Positions 1 to 14,199 of a DNA stretch of 64,000 nucleotides are shown here, piece by piece. This DNA is from Onchocerca lupi (taxonomy: Eukaryota; Nematoda; Chromadorea; Rhabditida; Onchocercidae). The position numbers and the translations under genes were made by a program. The stretch lies in NCBI GenBank assembly GCA_028564675.1, contig JAOVVO010000281.1, positions 31,884 to 95,883 of the forward strand. The letters run 5' to 3'. The first letter of the stretch is position 1; each line of letters starts with the position of its first letter. A model generated the notes under the pieces. It was given only the letters and a program-made list of their open reading frames with translations. It had not been told where the DNA came from and ran no database searches.

Positions 1-305
1 TTTTGCAAAAATTAGAATTTTACTTGGAAATTTTCGAAATTTAAGAAATTTATAAAAAATTTTCGAAAGAAACTTAAGGATTATGACTAAAATTGATCCT
101 ACTGCCGTCCATCTGCTGCCAGTTTCGAAATCCTGATCTTTTGAATCCTTCGAAGTTCCTGTACCTTACTTGAACATCAACGTATCGCCTCATGATTGCT
201 TAACTTCACTTGTTTACCTCTGTTTTGGGACGTTTTGATGGTAAAAATATCGCCTTTTCATTACAAAAATATAAAATAATTTACTATAATATAATTATAT
301 TATAG

Positions 306-2655
306 AAATGGACTTCGAATAAATCGTTTTTGGTTTATCGTAGCGTATAGGAATACATCAACATGGGAAGTACGAATTGAATTAATGGAGAAATGGCGAG
401 AAATTGCTGAGAACTATAAAGTAAAATATTTTACTTTTAATAATGGCTAGAAAATAATGTCCAAATTAAATAACTGTTTCGTAATGTCAGGATTGAATTA
501 TCCTTTAAAATAAGCAAGATTTAATTCCATTGAACCAGTATTCCTCAGTTTTTTAATTCCATTGAACCAGCATTCTTCAATCATTTTTTCAATTGATATT
601 TAAGGATTTAAATGTGACAGTTTGGGAAGCTAATGGAATGTTTGTGGACCAAATGCTTAGCTTAAAAACAGTTGCAATACAGGTAAAGAATTTGTTTATA
701 TTTTTATAAAGATATTTATTCCAGACTACTTAATTATCCGCTAATTTAAATGTTATCATTTTCATCATTCATATAAGTTGATGTAAGATGTAAGTAATTG
801 ACTTCTAAATAGTTTTTTGTTTAAATTATTACTTTTAAAAAGATTATTTCGCAAGTATTTACCTTAAAAACTGAAGTCCTTCGGTTCATTTATTCAACGG
901 ATGTATTAATAATTGTGAAAACTTATTAAATCAAATATGCTTATTTTAATGATAATAAATGATGCATAATTTTAGACTGGTACATTAACATTAATCTGTA
1001 TGGCGATCGTTTGTGCATTGTTTATTCCGAATCCATGTAGTATCATAACAGCTTCTATTGCAATCGCTTCCATTAGTCTTGGTAAGTGAAGTCTAAGGTA
1101 CAGTACTATTATAGTCCATTAGAATAGATAAAGTAGCTCGAATTGTGATTTGTTGGCAGTTTAGAACTGGATGCTTTTGTGAATTATAATTTGTTGTTTA
1201 TAGTGTGATTAATCCGTATGATATTTTGTATACTTATTAGTGCAAGTAATTCGTATGATATTTCAAATGTTTACCATTATAGTTAATTCATGCCATATTT
1301 TAGATTAATTTTCAGAATTCATATGATACTTTAAATGCTTATTTGAAAAAATATCTCAAATCCTTGCTTTGTAGGTTAACTATTTATGCACTTCTATTCA
1401 AAAATAATACAGTTTGATATTTGATAAGTGTTATTTCATTTGTATTTTGTGATTATGGACATTTTTTTCTTTTTTTTTCAAAATAATATCTTCTAAACAG
1501 TAGTTATTTATTTAGATAATTACTTTTGGGAATATATTTATTTGATCTATTAGCAACTGATAGTTATTCATCTAAGAACAGAAATTAATCGGAATAATTT
1601 CTGAGAAATTTTTCTTGTACAGTTATAATAATTCTTTAATATATTAGTTTTTCTTAATTACGTTTTTCATTATTTAGGTGTATTTGGATTCCTATCCTGG
1701 TGGAATTTTGATCTGGATCCGGTAACAACGGTTGCAATGTTAATGTCTATTGGTTTATCAGTTGATTTCACTGCTCATGTCTCTTATCACTACCAGGTAA
1801 TTAATTCAAAAAAGCGTCTAATCTTTGCATATACGTTTATTTTTTGCTCTAATTTTCTAATTAATAATAGTCACTCTACTAACATAATATCGCTTTAACT
1901 TTTATATGAAGCAAACAAATCAGAAAGTTTTGCATCATTTCAAAATTAATTGTTTTACAGCTAACTAATCGGCGAGAGATTCAAAATAAAAAAATTGTAA
2001 AAATTCCAATCAAAGGTCCACATGAAAAGCTCGAACATACTTTGCAAACTGTTGGTTGGCCAATGATACAAGCTGGTGCATCGACGGTGATGTGTGTTTT
2101 ACCACTTGTTTTTTTGCAGGTATGCAAGATTCTTGAGTTTTAAATTAACTTTTTAGTCAGTCGTTTTAATTATCTGAATTGATCATTTTATAATAACGGA
2201 AATTACCTTTGAAAATGGTTGACAAAAAGAAGCTTATAAAAGCTATAATAAATATGAATAAACAGAACAATTTTGTTATTGCATTTGAAATTATCTACCG
2301 GAATTAATGAAATTAAAAGACTATCCATAAATTGTTTGGAAATAATTTATATAAAAATTTTAAATTGTAAAAACTCAAAGATTGAAAGTCTTTCAGAAAT
2401 TGAATCTTTCGTATTTTTAAATTATAGAGTTATTCACCGATGGTCTTCTTCAAAACGATCATTTTGGTGGTATCGTGGAGTTTATTGCATGGACTTATCA
2501 TTCTACCAGCACTTTTGGGTGCTCTACCGGATTGTCTAACAAATGCTAACTGTTACCGTACATTCTTATCTACAAGTAGTCAAAAATCATGTCGTTATAT
2601 GGGACCACATGAAATGGATCTGATTAATGGACAAGAAATCGAATCCAACGATTAG
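306..2655 (+). CDS. Patched-related (PTR/patched-domain) membrane protein, C-terminal part
   Basis: Six exons are visible: 306-420, 605-682, 976-1081, 1678-1796, 1961-2119 and 2428-2655. They join in phase to about 267 residues ending in TAG. The peptide has a stretch like the end of the second extracellular loop (WREIAENY, then NVTVWEANGMFVDQ). Transmembrane segments follow, including one with LSVDFTAHVSYHYQ, which carries the conserved Asp of the RND/patched fold. Two final hydrophobic segments (around GWPMIQAGASTVMCVLPLVF and VFFKTIILVVSWSLLHGLII) precede a short polar tail. In nematodes this expanded family acts at cell membranes and is linked to cuticle, moulting and sterol or lipophile handling. 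That role is family knowledge, not visible here. The 5' exons lie upstream of the window; none could be placed in 1-305. A possible AATAAA signal is at 2846-2851. Confidence 0.88.
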
Positions 2656-4762
2656 AATTTTTTCTTTTCCTTTAGCTTTTCATTTTTATTCCTATTTTCT
2701 CTTAGATATACATATGTAATATATATTATACTTCTCATGGCTTTTTTGTATTGCTCACAAGTACGTAATTTATAATCAATATATTTAAGTACTATTGATT
2801 TAGAAACTTCTTCGATATTTTATTGAAAATATAATTCTGTCTATAAATAAATATGAAAACATAAATATTTAAACGAAAATATTTAATATATACTTAAATA
2901 TAAATATATAAATATCTTATTTTTCAACTGAAAATGGATTTTTTTTTTAAATTCTTGAATGAATTGGAAGTTTCAAACTTTGGCCATTTCTTATTGAAAT
3001 TTCTTTCTCTTTTTAAAAAAGTTACTTTCTAAAGTTCCTTTCTTTACTTCTTTTGTTATCCCCAATTCTTCTTAATTTCTTCTTTTTTTTTTCATGTGCT
3101 TATTTGGCCTTCGGGGAATATTTGGTGAATTTTGATTGGAATTTTTGTTTAGAGAAATAAATTCAATAAAAGTGAAATTAAATTGAGCTAACCGAAGTTG
3201 GAGAAAATTCGAGCCATTCTTTTGAAAACTATCTTTCTTAAAAAATAATTTCACCAACCAATAATATCCAAATTAATATTTCTTTTTCTTCTTTCTCTCT
3301 TGAAGATTCAGAATTTTCTCTCTCCAATCACATTGCATATTTTTTATATAGACTTAAAATATAAAAATCATTCATCCATTTATTTGCTTAGATTTTATCT
3401 CGAAAATTTTATGCTTAGAATTAGTATCTCTTTGCAATAATTTTTTTTCTTTTTTATTCGCTACTGCGAAGTAGATATTTTTAGCGGGTTCTTCTGATGC
3501 AGTTAAACAGGTTATTGAATTACTGTATAATATATCTGACAGTTTAATACTTATTTTTATCACAGTGCTTTTTTAGATTCGTCTTGATTTTTTTTTCTAC
3601 TCTTTTGTTTATCTTATAATCTATATTGATATGACAATAAGCTTTAAATAAAATAACTGTTGAAGCTTTGTTGTACTTTGAAAAAAATTTTAAAAAAAGT
3701 CAGTCGATAAATTATTTTATTGTGATTATTGCTTGTCCATTTCCTTCTCACAATTTATTCCGAGTTCGAAAAATCTGTAGAATTTCTCATGAGTTTTTCT
3801 AAATTTACTTAGAATAATCCATTAGCTTTTTTTTTACAATTAACTTTTCTCATCAGTTTTCACTAACTGATTAATTATTTCGTTATTTCATGCACTTAAA
3901 ATTTAGATGAATCTTTTGCGAATTTTTAATTGGATTGATTCGTTATGTTTTTAAACGATCATTTCGAATAGTATAAAAAATGTTGGAAGTAATTGACTTA
4001 TGGCACCTTTAAACTACAGTAATTTCGGCATGCTTCACACTGTGACCAAAAGTGTTTTTGACAATTTATAAATTAGATCATGCTCATGATAAAAGGGGTG
4101 AAAGGCAAATTAAGAACTAAGATAAAGAAAGGTCATCTATCTATCAAGACATTTGTCTTTATTGCTGTTTCCGAATATCGTTACCATTGGATACAGCACT
4201 ACCGGATCCATGTCAAATATTTAGATGATCGTCATCATCATCATCATCAAACACCCATATTAATATCAACCATATCTGGTTCATCCCGGAACATTAACAA
4301 TTTTTCAAAACTTTACCCATCATTATATATTATTTTCATTATTTTAATCCAATGACAATCACTATCGAAAGATAATCTATCTGGGTATCATCAAGGTTAT
4401 CAGCAAACGAAATATTTCTTCAGTAATCAGAATAAAACTATTGATAGGTATTATTATTACTTATTTTCCTTCAATTCTTTTTGAGTTCAAGCAATTTATT
4501 TTCATGTTAAATATGAGTTTTTAATTGCGATAAAAAAAAGGAAGAAAATTTGCTCAATGATATTAAAACAATTGATTCATTACAATGGAAAAAAAGAAAG
4601 TTTCTCAAACAATTCAAAACTGTGTCCTATTACGGCGTAAAAATTTTCTTTCATTCATCCAGCGTACTGATTAACACAATTTACTTTTTGCTCCCTATCA
4701 ATTTACAAAAACTATTTCTACTCCCCAAAATGTATAATTTGTTTTCTTACTGCAACAAGAGA

Positions 4763-4803
<41 letters not shown>

Positions 4804-5245
4804 TATTCACTTGTATTAATCGCAAAGAAATAATATCTTCAATTGTTTTACTTTTCTTTTTCCTAATCGTTTAGTTGTCCAAATTCAATATTCGCAATAA
4901 TTTCTATTTCCAAGTAATTCGGAAAATTGATAAAATTTCGTATCACTTTTAGCTTGATGTTTATGATATTTGTTAATTATGATATATGACTAGTCGTTTC
5001 TCCAAAATTTGTTTCTATTGAGTGCCTATTGAATGTATTTTTTAAATCATATCAGTTGAAAATAACTTTTATAATGGAATTCTTCAGCTTCATCATTTTG
5101 ACCCAGGGAAAAGCAAAAGAGGAGAAACACGGGAAATGCAGAATTTCTTTTTCCATAAAAGGTAATTGAATGAAGAAGGGAAAATGAATTCTTCGATTCT
5201 TATCTTCTTGTTTGCAGTTAAGCTCGATTCCGTATCCTCTTGATA
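2656..5245. other. Intergenic region between PTR gene and DB-module gene
   Basis: This stretch is AT-rich with no convincing exon. It contains a 32-base run of T at 4768-4799 and a short CAT-repeat near 4231. Open frames here are composition-driven and have no splice support. An acceptor-like TTTGCAG about 27 bases before the DB gene start could be a spliced-leader site. Confidence 0.6.
4768..4799. repeat. Poly(T) run, 32 bases
   Basis: An uninterrupted homopolymer of T. Its length in the assembly may be unreliable. Confidence 0.95.
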
Positions 5246-6692
5246 ATGTTATGGCAATTCATATTAGCTCCTCTGTTCATACGGCAATCAATCGCTCAGC
5301 AGGTTTTAATTTTCTCCGAAAATTGAAAGATTTTTTAACTCATGAATTTGTAAAAGCATAACGAAACAAATCCGATTCAATTAATAATCAAAGCCGCCAA
5401 ATTCTAAATATAAACTTTTATTTTAAGCCGAAAAAATATATTAATTTATGAATTAAATGGAAAAAAAAAAGAATTGCAGTTAAAACAATGTCCATATATC
5501 CCAATATCGGGATGTTGTTCTCTGAGGTGGACATCTGACTGTGTTCCAAAGCATTGTTTCAAATATATTCTCGCGCGATGTCCGGAACGTAAAACTCTGA
5601 TGTTTAAGCGTAATGTGAAAGAGACAAATTACTTAAAACGATCACCAAATTCCGCATTTCATGGCCATCCCCTGGTATATTTTCCAAATTCTTAATTTAA
5701 ATTTGGAAGAACCTAAAATGTTGCAAATAAAATTAAATTGATCTGAGATCCGAGAAGTCACTTTTTAGTAATGGATGGACTACTGAAAACACAAACTAAT
5801 TAATCGTAATGATTTAAAAGAAAAAAAATCCATTTTATTACCATTACGGTATAGCTAGATGTTTGGTACTCTCAACCTTTTCCAGCCTCTTTGTGGTACA
5901 GTCGAATTAGGTTACAAGCCATGTACCAGCCGAGCTGTAGCAGATAAGCTTTTCCAATCATGCTGCAATATCTATGTACCAAAAGAATGTCGTTCAATGT
6001 GTGTTTATGAAACTGATCAAAATGCTACGCGTGAATTGGTAAATATTGATCAAATCTTTTATAAAATTTAATTCCACAAGTCACTTAATTATATTAGAAA
6101 TGCAATTATTCCTATATATATTTGATAGATCGTTTCGATCTGTTGAATTCTAAGATTTTTAGATAGTAAGAATATAGGGTTACTTTATGAAACTTATTTA
6201 AGAAATTTATAACATCAAATGTTTTCACATATTTGCTTTTGCTATCCGCAAATGATTTGCTATTGGAAAAACAGCAACACATGATGCTTCCAACATATTC
6301 TGGGTATTTCGGAAGTCTGAATAATGTAGTTTGACAGTACTTTGATAATAAATTTAAACTTCAGCTCATTTCAAATTTCCGTGAGAAGAAATGCGGTCTC
6401 AAATATTTATCTAGCATTCTTTATTGTGCATCACAGAATCGCGACAATCGCAAATGCTGCATACACTTGGATTTAAATGACCCACAGCTTCAGGTAAGCA
6501 TATATATATTATAAATCAATCTCAATAAATGAACGAACTGGATAAATCAACTTACAGGTGGGTAGCCGATGTTTGCGGATGTGCGATCCAACTGGAACGG
6601 CCATCGAACAAATCACAATGGAAGATGCCACCTGTATGTATAACTGGAATGTTATCATGTATTGTCACCATAGTGGTATACGAGAAATGTGA
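5246..6692 (+). CDS. Secreted DB-module cysteine-rich protein
   Basis: Five exons in consistent phase: 5246-5302, 5480-5674, 5886-6038, 6365-6493 and 6558-6692, giving 222 residues. The first exon encodes a short signal-peptide-like segment (MLWQFILAPLFIRQSIAQQ). A first cysteine-rich part follows (CPYIPISGCCS...CVPKHC). The second half matches the nematode DB module: LFQSCCNIYVPKEC..MC, then a CC pair (NRKCCIHL), then SRCLRMCDPTGT and a final TCMYNWNVIMYC. DB-module proteins are small secreted nematode proteins of unknown function. For exon 3 I prefer the acceptor TTTTCCAG at 5881-5885 over a weaker upstream one in the same frame, which would add nine residues. The start lies about 27 bases after a TTTGCAG site, consistent with trans-splicing. 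Confidence 0.85.
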
Positions 6693-7954
6693 TTGCACAT
6701 ATGTAGATTATTAAAAATTATAATGCTAGTTCTTCTGAGATCCCTTCAGAATACATAAAAATTTCAAATTTCTAAAAGAAAAAAATGTTGCTCATACAGA
6801 TGTCTTAATGACAGAAAGATAATTCTAGAGGCATTGAAAATTTTATTCAACTATTTCTGGATAAAAAAGACTAAAATATCATAACAAGAAGATACAGAGA
6901 ATATCCCATAATAACACTACAGCTTTATTGCCTTATAAGTAACTGTTATATTCGTTATTTTCAATTAAAAATGCATAAAATAATTGTCATCAAAAATTTG
7001 TTTCATTATCGAATTCTGGGGTACAGGAACTGATACATTTAATGATTGAACAAGAAATTAATACTAAATTACAAGTCATCTTCCAGGTACTTTGTGGTAT
7101 ATTACCCCAATTTACATCACTGTCAATAAATACAATTACGGTAATAACTACAGTTTTCAACTTTTTCCAGTTTTAAGAGAAATATATATGTTATTTTCAT
7201 TTTACTCGTGGAATTTAATGCAGCACAGTAATTGTATACACAATATTTCACAGAATTTGCATTATTGTAATTTTAACAGATTAATGGATAATTAGTAATT
7301 TGTAATAAATAATGGCAGGAACAAAAATATTAGCTGAATACTTGAAAATTCAATTTCCAAAAACAAAAATTTTTCGATTATCATACAAAACAGATATTCT
7401 CAAGCAGAATGAGAACTTACTACAACTGAACAAGAAATTATGTATACATTAAGTCTTTCTATACAACCATCTAAAACCTGATTCACCTCACAGAATTTTA
7501 AAAATTTGTCATTTTGATTTGAAGATTTGAAACACACAGAAATATAGGCATTCGATAATAGATAGCTACGTGAAGAAATATCTCAAAATTAAAGAAGAAA
7601 TAAATGTTTCAAAAAGCGGAAACGCGACAATTTTTCTCTATAATAAATCGTTTTATCTTGTGATCTAAGCCACAACTTTTTTTTTCCAGACTAAATCAAA
7701 ATTTCTGTCAAATTAGACGCAATAAAACATCTGTAATCCCGATAATCCTATTTAATTTATGGCAGAAGTTACTAAAGATCTTAACTTTTAAAATCATGAA
7801 AATTTTTACATAAAATAGAAAACTTTGGAGGAGAAATTGCAAAGACAAAGAATTAAATGAAGATATACTTTCAAAAACAATCAATTGGCAAGCATTATAA
7901 TTCTGGAAGCACCCGTTAATATCAGATGATTTCGCCATATGTATTTGCGTATGT
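6693..7954. other. Intergenic region between convergent DB-module and NCK genes
   Basis: 3' flank shared by two convergent genes. I see no exon, RNA gene or repeat of note; only AT-rich sequence. Confidence 0.6.
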
Positions 7955-10900
7955 TCATCTTGGCAACGGTTTAATCAAAAACAGTCGTTCATTGGTCTTA
8001 TCATTGGTATAAATTGGACTTGCCATATAATGCTTCAATAGATCGTCCATAGTTACGAACGTTCGAGTGCCTATTTTAAATGATTTATTCGCCACATCCA
8101 CCTGTACCCAGAAATGCTTATTGCGACTAGCAGCTTTCAGCGAAATCGAATAATCACCCGGCTGAAAACAATGTTCTGATAAGCTAGATAATCTATGCCA
8201 TCTAATAATTAAAATTTTGTTAAAATGAAAAAAGAGACGGAGATGTGACGGTAGGGTATTTCTTCGCTCGAATTTCTTTTTAAAAATTGTTATTAGCTCC
8301 TCCAAATGATGTATAAACTTTCGTCATCATTCCCTTTTTGTGTTACAATTTCTTTATCTAGGAAACGTAAAGAAATTTTCATGCATTCATAAGAAATTTT
8401 TTAAAAATTGAAAGTTTACTTACATTACTTTCGCTGTCCCTGACTAAGTAGTCACCATCAATACCGCGAGCATTCAGCAGTGCATCAGTTTCATCACGTG
8501 ACAATTTTCCATAATACCATGGTTGATTTGCATACGGACCAGTAAGTCGAGAATTGCTGCAATAAATTTATATCAACTTATTTTAACTTCTTATTAAAAA
8601 TAAAAATAGAGTGTCAAATGAGAACTTCCATAGTTTTACGACCATTTACATTTGTCTTCCTGCAACTGCATCATCTAATTTAATATTCGTAAATAGCAAT
8701 AATGGTAAGAAATAACAAGATTCATTGTTAATTAAACATTTTTTAAATAAAGACTCCTGGATTTTATGGCGAAGGTGCCAATCTTCAATTTTGCACATTA
8801 TTAAATGCTTTACTCGAACATATTACCAATTAAATGGAGAAAAAGCAATAAATATTTCGGTAATAAAGAATGTTGCGAATACAAAAGTGTACAAATCCAT
8901 GAAATAAAAAATCAAAAGCCTGATCTCCAAAAATTACATAAAATGCAAGAGAAAATAATGAAGATGCCATAAAAACTTGTAATTTAATTTTTTTCGCCCT
9001 CCCTAATTTATAACAGAAGTTATTTCTGAAGGACAAATTCCATTTTAAAGTTAGTCCAACCTCTTTTTCTTATCTTCCCCTTCTGCTTTGAAACTAACCT
9101 GCCATTTCTTATTGCTGAAGAAAGTCCATTGTTACTAGATGAAGCTTTCAATCTCCGTTCTGATATGGATGAAACAAAATGATCTGCATTTGGATCCGGA
9201 TTTGAATCTACTACCTAGAATAAAAACATTCAATTGCTACAATCTTAGACGGCTAAATGTTGAGTAAATATGAATAAAGCAGTCGATTAAAACAGAACCT
9301 CTATATAATTTGTTGGTACAAGTCCCATGCAACCTTTTTCGTTTCGAGCTTTCCACCATTCTGGATCATGGGCTGGATGATCGATGATAACCAAACGTTC
9401 GCCTGAAAATAATGTAGCAAATTTTTCAAGTTTTGAATATTCAAAACTTTGGAAAAAAGTATTTATCAAATATTGATGATAACTTGACTATTGCTTTTAG
9501 AAAAATATTAGCATGTAGCTAATAACAAGACCTAATTTTTAAATAAATTAAAGACTCAATTTTTTATATATATGAAAAAAAAAAAAAAAAAAATTATCGG
9601 CGAAACTCATTCGCACTCCAATATATTATTCTTCCCAGATTTCAACCTCTAATCAAGCAAATATCAAAAAATATTTATTTCTGTTCTATGCTGTTTTCTT
9701 TTTTAATACTGATTAAAAAAATCATGCATTAAATTTGCCAAAGTAAATAATATCAAACTTATTTTAATGTAAGCTACTAAAGATATATCCATTCCATTGT
9801 TTACCTTTGTAGAATGACAATTCTTCTGCATTTTGAGCTTCAAATGAGTACAGTGCAACGACTACTTCAAGGACCCTTTGCAAAGGCAACATGATGAGTC
9901 CATTGTTGGACTGCAAAACAATTTTTCACCATTTGAAGCATCTTAATATTTAATAAATATTCCGCACAGAAAAACTATAAATTACTAAATCGAATTTACT
10001 CTGCAAAGAGGAAAAAAAGAAAAAGATTTGAACCTTGCTGAAACCATTCCCTATTTCGATATTATTTTTCGAAGTCGAAAAAGTATTTGGAGGAGATTCG
10101 TCAATATAATTCGATGGAAACCATCCCATTTGTTCCCGACACTGAAATGAAACATTTCTTTTATTCCTTGGAAAAATATTTAGTCATATATAGACGAAAT
10201 TCTTTTTTTCGCTATATCTTCTCTTCTTGTTCAATATTTTCCATGATACAAAATATCCAATTAAAAAATTTCGGTCAGTTAGATGTTTTTTTGTCCCTTA
10301 AAATATATACTGTATGTAATGAAAAATGAAACAGTACTCAGTCTTTTACACTATATTTATTTGAAAATAAAACAGAAAATAATTTTTTAAAAACATTATA
10401 TCATCATTTTTTAAAAATATTATATCATTCCAGAGGAAATGATATCATTAACACAGTAATAGCATAACATGTAATAAAGATGGATTAAAGAAAACGGCAT
10501 ACTGATTGCTTCAATTTTTAAATAAAGAAATAACTTCAAAAACTGATTTTTAGGACCGAAGATTTGGTAACAACTAATTTACTAAACGGAATCCAATAAG
10601 AACTATTAATTACCTTCCCTTTCCACCAGCCATCGGAGCTTTTTTCAAGAACGGTAACAATATCACCTTTGCATAATCTCAATTCATCTTCTCGCTGCGG
10701 TTCATAAGAATATTTTGCAACAGCTTGTGATATCATTCCAGTAACCTAAATAAAAATTCATTTATTTAGTAGGGAATAAGTGCATTTATATGAAGACAAA
10801 TATAAAAGTTCTCCCTACTTCTTTCTATGGGATCCTAGAAAACTCACACTGAAAAAATCCAACAAACAATAAATGACTTTCTTTCCGAATTGCCATAAAA

Positions 10901-10988
10901 TTTCCTCCTATTACAATCCCTGCCAACTTGCAAAACGCAATTTTTTCCTGCCAACTTGCAACGCAATTTTAATGATCTACAAAATATT

Positions 10989-11027
<39 letters not shown>

Positions 11028-13041
11028 TCAAAAAATTGCGATCAAAACAGACTTCAAAAACAAAACAAACATAATTAATACTTTAACTGATCTGCTGAAA
11101 CCATTTTCGAAACTACCATTTCCAGAAACAGCGGCTAATGCTGGACGACTGATAATGAGTTCTGAAGATGAAGCCTGCAATTAACTCCGAATGATTACGA
11201 AAGCCAATTACTTATTATAATGATCATAGCATTTTAGAGATGGATGCATTACTAGACATCGTTATAAATAAGAAAGAATTTTACAATGTTTAGAGTATAA
11301 TATACCATACTGAAATATGAAAATAAAAGAAATCTTGAATGCATCATTCTTTATGATAACGGGAACCGAACAGATACCAAACCTAGTTTTACAAATACAA
11401 AATAAATTTCTGAAAAAAAAAATTAAATTCACTCCTCACAGATGAAAAATATTGTTACTGATAAAAACTACAAATATTAATTCTTTAAAATATTTGCACC
11501 TATACAATCAAATTCTCTCAACAAAGAAAAAGTGAGAATGATATACTGACATGAAACATTCGAAAAAGCTAATGAAACTTTTTGTATTTTTTAAAGCTAC
11601 GCTATAAATTCATTAAATAAAAACCACTTACTTGATTGAAATCAGTTGTTTTGCTTTTCGATTTTGTCTTACCAAATCCTTTAATTGTTCCTTTTGCTTT
11701 TTCCACAAAAGATTCTTTCCGAACATAATTCGATGGAACAAAACCAACGACGCCTTCTTCGTTCACGACCTGTAAATATTGTATTTATACAACATTCCAC
11801 AACTAGTTATTCTTTTTACAAAGTTATTTTGAACCTACTCAGATCTATTAAATCTGTCAAAAAAATTCGAGATAGATTCAAACAATACAATCCATATTTT
11901 TAGCTTAATCAAAGGTTGATACAGAGAGAAAGACTGTTTATACGTTAACGTAATCTAAATCGAAATACGTTAACAATCCTTGAGTATATAACAAAAGTAT
12001 CATATTTGACTATGAATTCAAAATGACAGATAAACGATATTTGCAACATTTTAAATATACTTTAAGATGATAAATAGAGATTGTTGTAATTAGCAAAGTC
12101 GACTGACAATCCGATTATAAACTATGTAGGGTCACCATTTTAACTGAAGCCTGTAGTGCTATCTGAATCACCAGTACTGAAATTTTGGTTCTAAAAGATG
12201 AAATAAATAGATATTACTCTCAAAAATCCATATAATACGTGAGAATTGGAATCAGGGAATGAGAAAGCGATTAAAAAAGAAAGAATTTCCATGTCTTTAT
12301 GCGGAACCAATTAACTGAATACTGAATGCATTAAATGAGCATGCATAAATATAACTAGCGCATACATAAATAACATATCAATATACGACTTATCAGTGTC
12401 ATTTTGTAGTTAAAATATTTTATAGATAACAAAGAAGGTTGTTAATGGTGGATAATTCTTTTAAAAAAAAAGTACTTTTTTATACGAAGGGGAATGACTG
12501 TATGAAAATAAAAAAATAGTCAAATACAAAAAAATTGGTGATAGAAACGAACGAAAGAAAAGCTTCTTCTGAGCTGGCACTGAACTATTAAAAAAAGCTT
12601 TTTTTTTAATCAATTGTCATATTTAAGCACTGAATAAGATATCGACAATTAATGTAACGATTGATTATCCAACTTTTCGACGTCTTATTAGCCATTACCT
12701 GCTGAAGAAAAATATCAAATATTACTACTCTTTTGAGGAGTATAAATTTCCAAATAACTGAATATGTAATTTTCATAACAATGAGCAAACTTACTACCTC
12801 AAACTACTTTTTCCTCTCTTACTTATTCCAATGAATTTGAAAGATAGTGTACAATTCAAATTTTTCATTAAATCATAATCTAAATTCTCGAAACAAACAA
12901 TAGCAATAAATAATAACTTACTTTCCACCAATTTTTGGTATCATCGATTAATTTGAGTCTTTCGTTCTTTCTAATGGTAAGTTCGCCTTCCTCTTGCGCA
13001 TTGTAATCATATTTGACAACAACGAAAACATCATCGCTCAT
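7955..13041 (-). CDS. nck-1: NCK-type SH3/SH2 adaptor protein
   Basis: Ten exons on the minus strand, all phase-compatible: 13041-12922, 11769-11632, 11174-11082, 10745-10614, 10141-10034, 9910-9805, 9402-9299, 9214-9099, 8556-8424 and 8161-7955, giving 418 residues. Order: SH3-1 (about 3-61, with NWWK and GFVPSNYV), a basic linker, SH3-2 (about 125-177, SSDGWWKGK then MGWFPSNYI), SH3-3 (about 213-267, LYSFEAQNAEELSFYKG, PEWWKARN, GLVPTNYIE), then a C-terminal SH2 (about 318-414, PWYYGKLSR and DYLVRDSES with the phosphotyrosine-binding Arg). This is the exact NCK1/NCK2 architecture; human NCK1 is 377 residues, so the linkers are longer here. NCK couples phosphotyrosine receptors to actin regulators. 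The start ATG at 13041 has an in-frame TAG a short distance upstream. Confidence 0.95.
10990..11025. repeat. Poly(A) run, 36 bases, in an NCK intron
   Basis: An uninterrupted A homopolymer in the intron between the linker exon (ends 11082) and the SH3-2 exon (starts 10745). Confidence 0.95.
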
Positions 13042-13693
13042 CGTTAACGATATCTTTTTGCAATACTATTACAACGATTATTTTCTAACTGGACTGAAGC
13101 CAGCATCAACCAAAATAACTAGACTTCTTGAGGTATTTTTAAATAAATGTAATAAATACACGCTGCTTCTTTTCTCTACACCTGAAATAAAGTTTCAACT
13201 CAAAATGAAATCAAATCTTTGCAAACAATGAACATTAAAACGGAGTCATAGCAATAAATGAAAAGAAAATAAATTGAAAATAATAAATGAGGAAATAACA
13301 GCTTAAATGTTGAACGAGAATTACCACTGCTGAGAAATATGAGATGTAAAAAAAGTGTTCGCTAAGTGTAAACAATCGAATGGCTACTTTAAACAAATAA
13401 AATAATATCCGAACGGATCAAGAATCTTTATAATGATTTCAAAAGTTAATCAAATGAAACCCTACTTATTGATTATAATGAAATCTTAATTGCAAATTTT
13501 GATAAAAGAATTACAGTTAAGTTAATGAGTGCAAAAAAAAATTACAGTTGGTACAATTTTCAATTACTGATGTGTCTCACATCAAATAATTTGCTAGCTA
13601 ATCAATCAAGCGTCCTGAAAGGTTAACTAACAAGCAAACAAACTGTAAAAACCATTGCAACTGTTAGAAATGTTTCGAATGATACAGCTAGAT

Positions 13694-13900
13694 TCAATAA
13701 ATACAATGACATTTCCACCTACTTGCTTTAGCAATGACAGATACATCCAGACATTTAACATCTGAAGTTTCAAGAATTGTCTTTTTAGGAAGTTTTTTCT
13801 TTTTTTCTTTCTTATCATACTTCAAATGCCACATTGCTAAAGCCAATTGTGAAGATAAATTTCGTAGAGGAAAGTGAATCCCCAGATAATATTTGAAAAC
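13694..13900 (-). other. Possible orphan terminal exon (68 codons)
   Basis: On the minus strand a frame stays open for 68 codons, from an acceptor-like TTATTCTAAG at about 13901 to a TGA at 13694-13696. It reads VFKYYLGIHFPLRNLSSQLA and later a lysine-rich KKEKKKKLPKK. A possible donor (GTAGGT) lies inside it near 13730. A 57-residue frame (14193-14020, minus) just upstream starts MMPSLCEFLQ; a donor-like GT within it would be phase-compatible. I recognise no family. It lies directly upstream of NCK on the same strand, but no in-frame route into NCK exon 1 was found because of a TAG before its ATG. It could be a separate small gene, a non-coding 5' exon, or chance. Confidence 0.2.
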
Positions 13901-14199
13901 CTTAGAATAAGTTAAATTTTCGGATTCGAATTGATTTGCTTATCGTAAAATATAATGCTACACTTCTTAGTTTCGTATGTATCTATATTGCGGAAATCAA
14001 ATAACTGAATATTTTGACTCTACGGAGCTTTTCCGTAATTTCGGAAAATTAAACAATACCCAAATAGAAAATCAAGTTCAATAAAACGGAAATTCAAATA
14101 TAAATCTTCTAAAGCGCCACTGAATCTCCTTTCGCCTCCTTCCAGTAGAACAAGCGTAGACAATTGTAAAAATTCGCACAGCGATGGCATCATGCAAAA

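Noticed and set aside
4080..4355. 91-codon frame with a His run
   Set aside because: The His run comes from a CAT repeat; no splice signals, codon bias or family resemblance.
12783..12801. let-7-like seed (TGAGGTAGTAAG) on the minus strand in an NCK intron
   Set aside because: No complementary arm within a reasonable distance on either side, so no precursor hairpin forms; likely a chance match.
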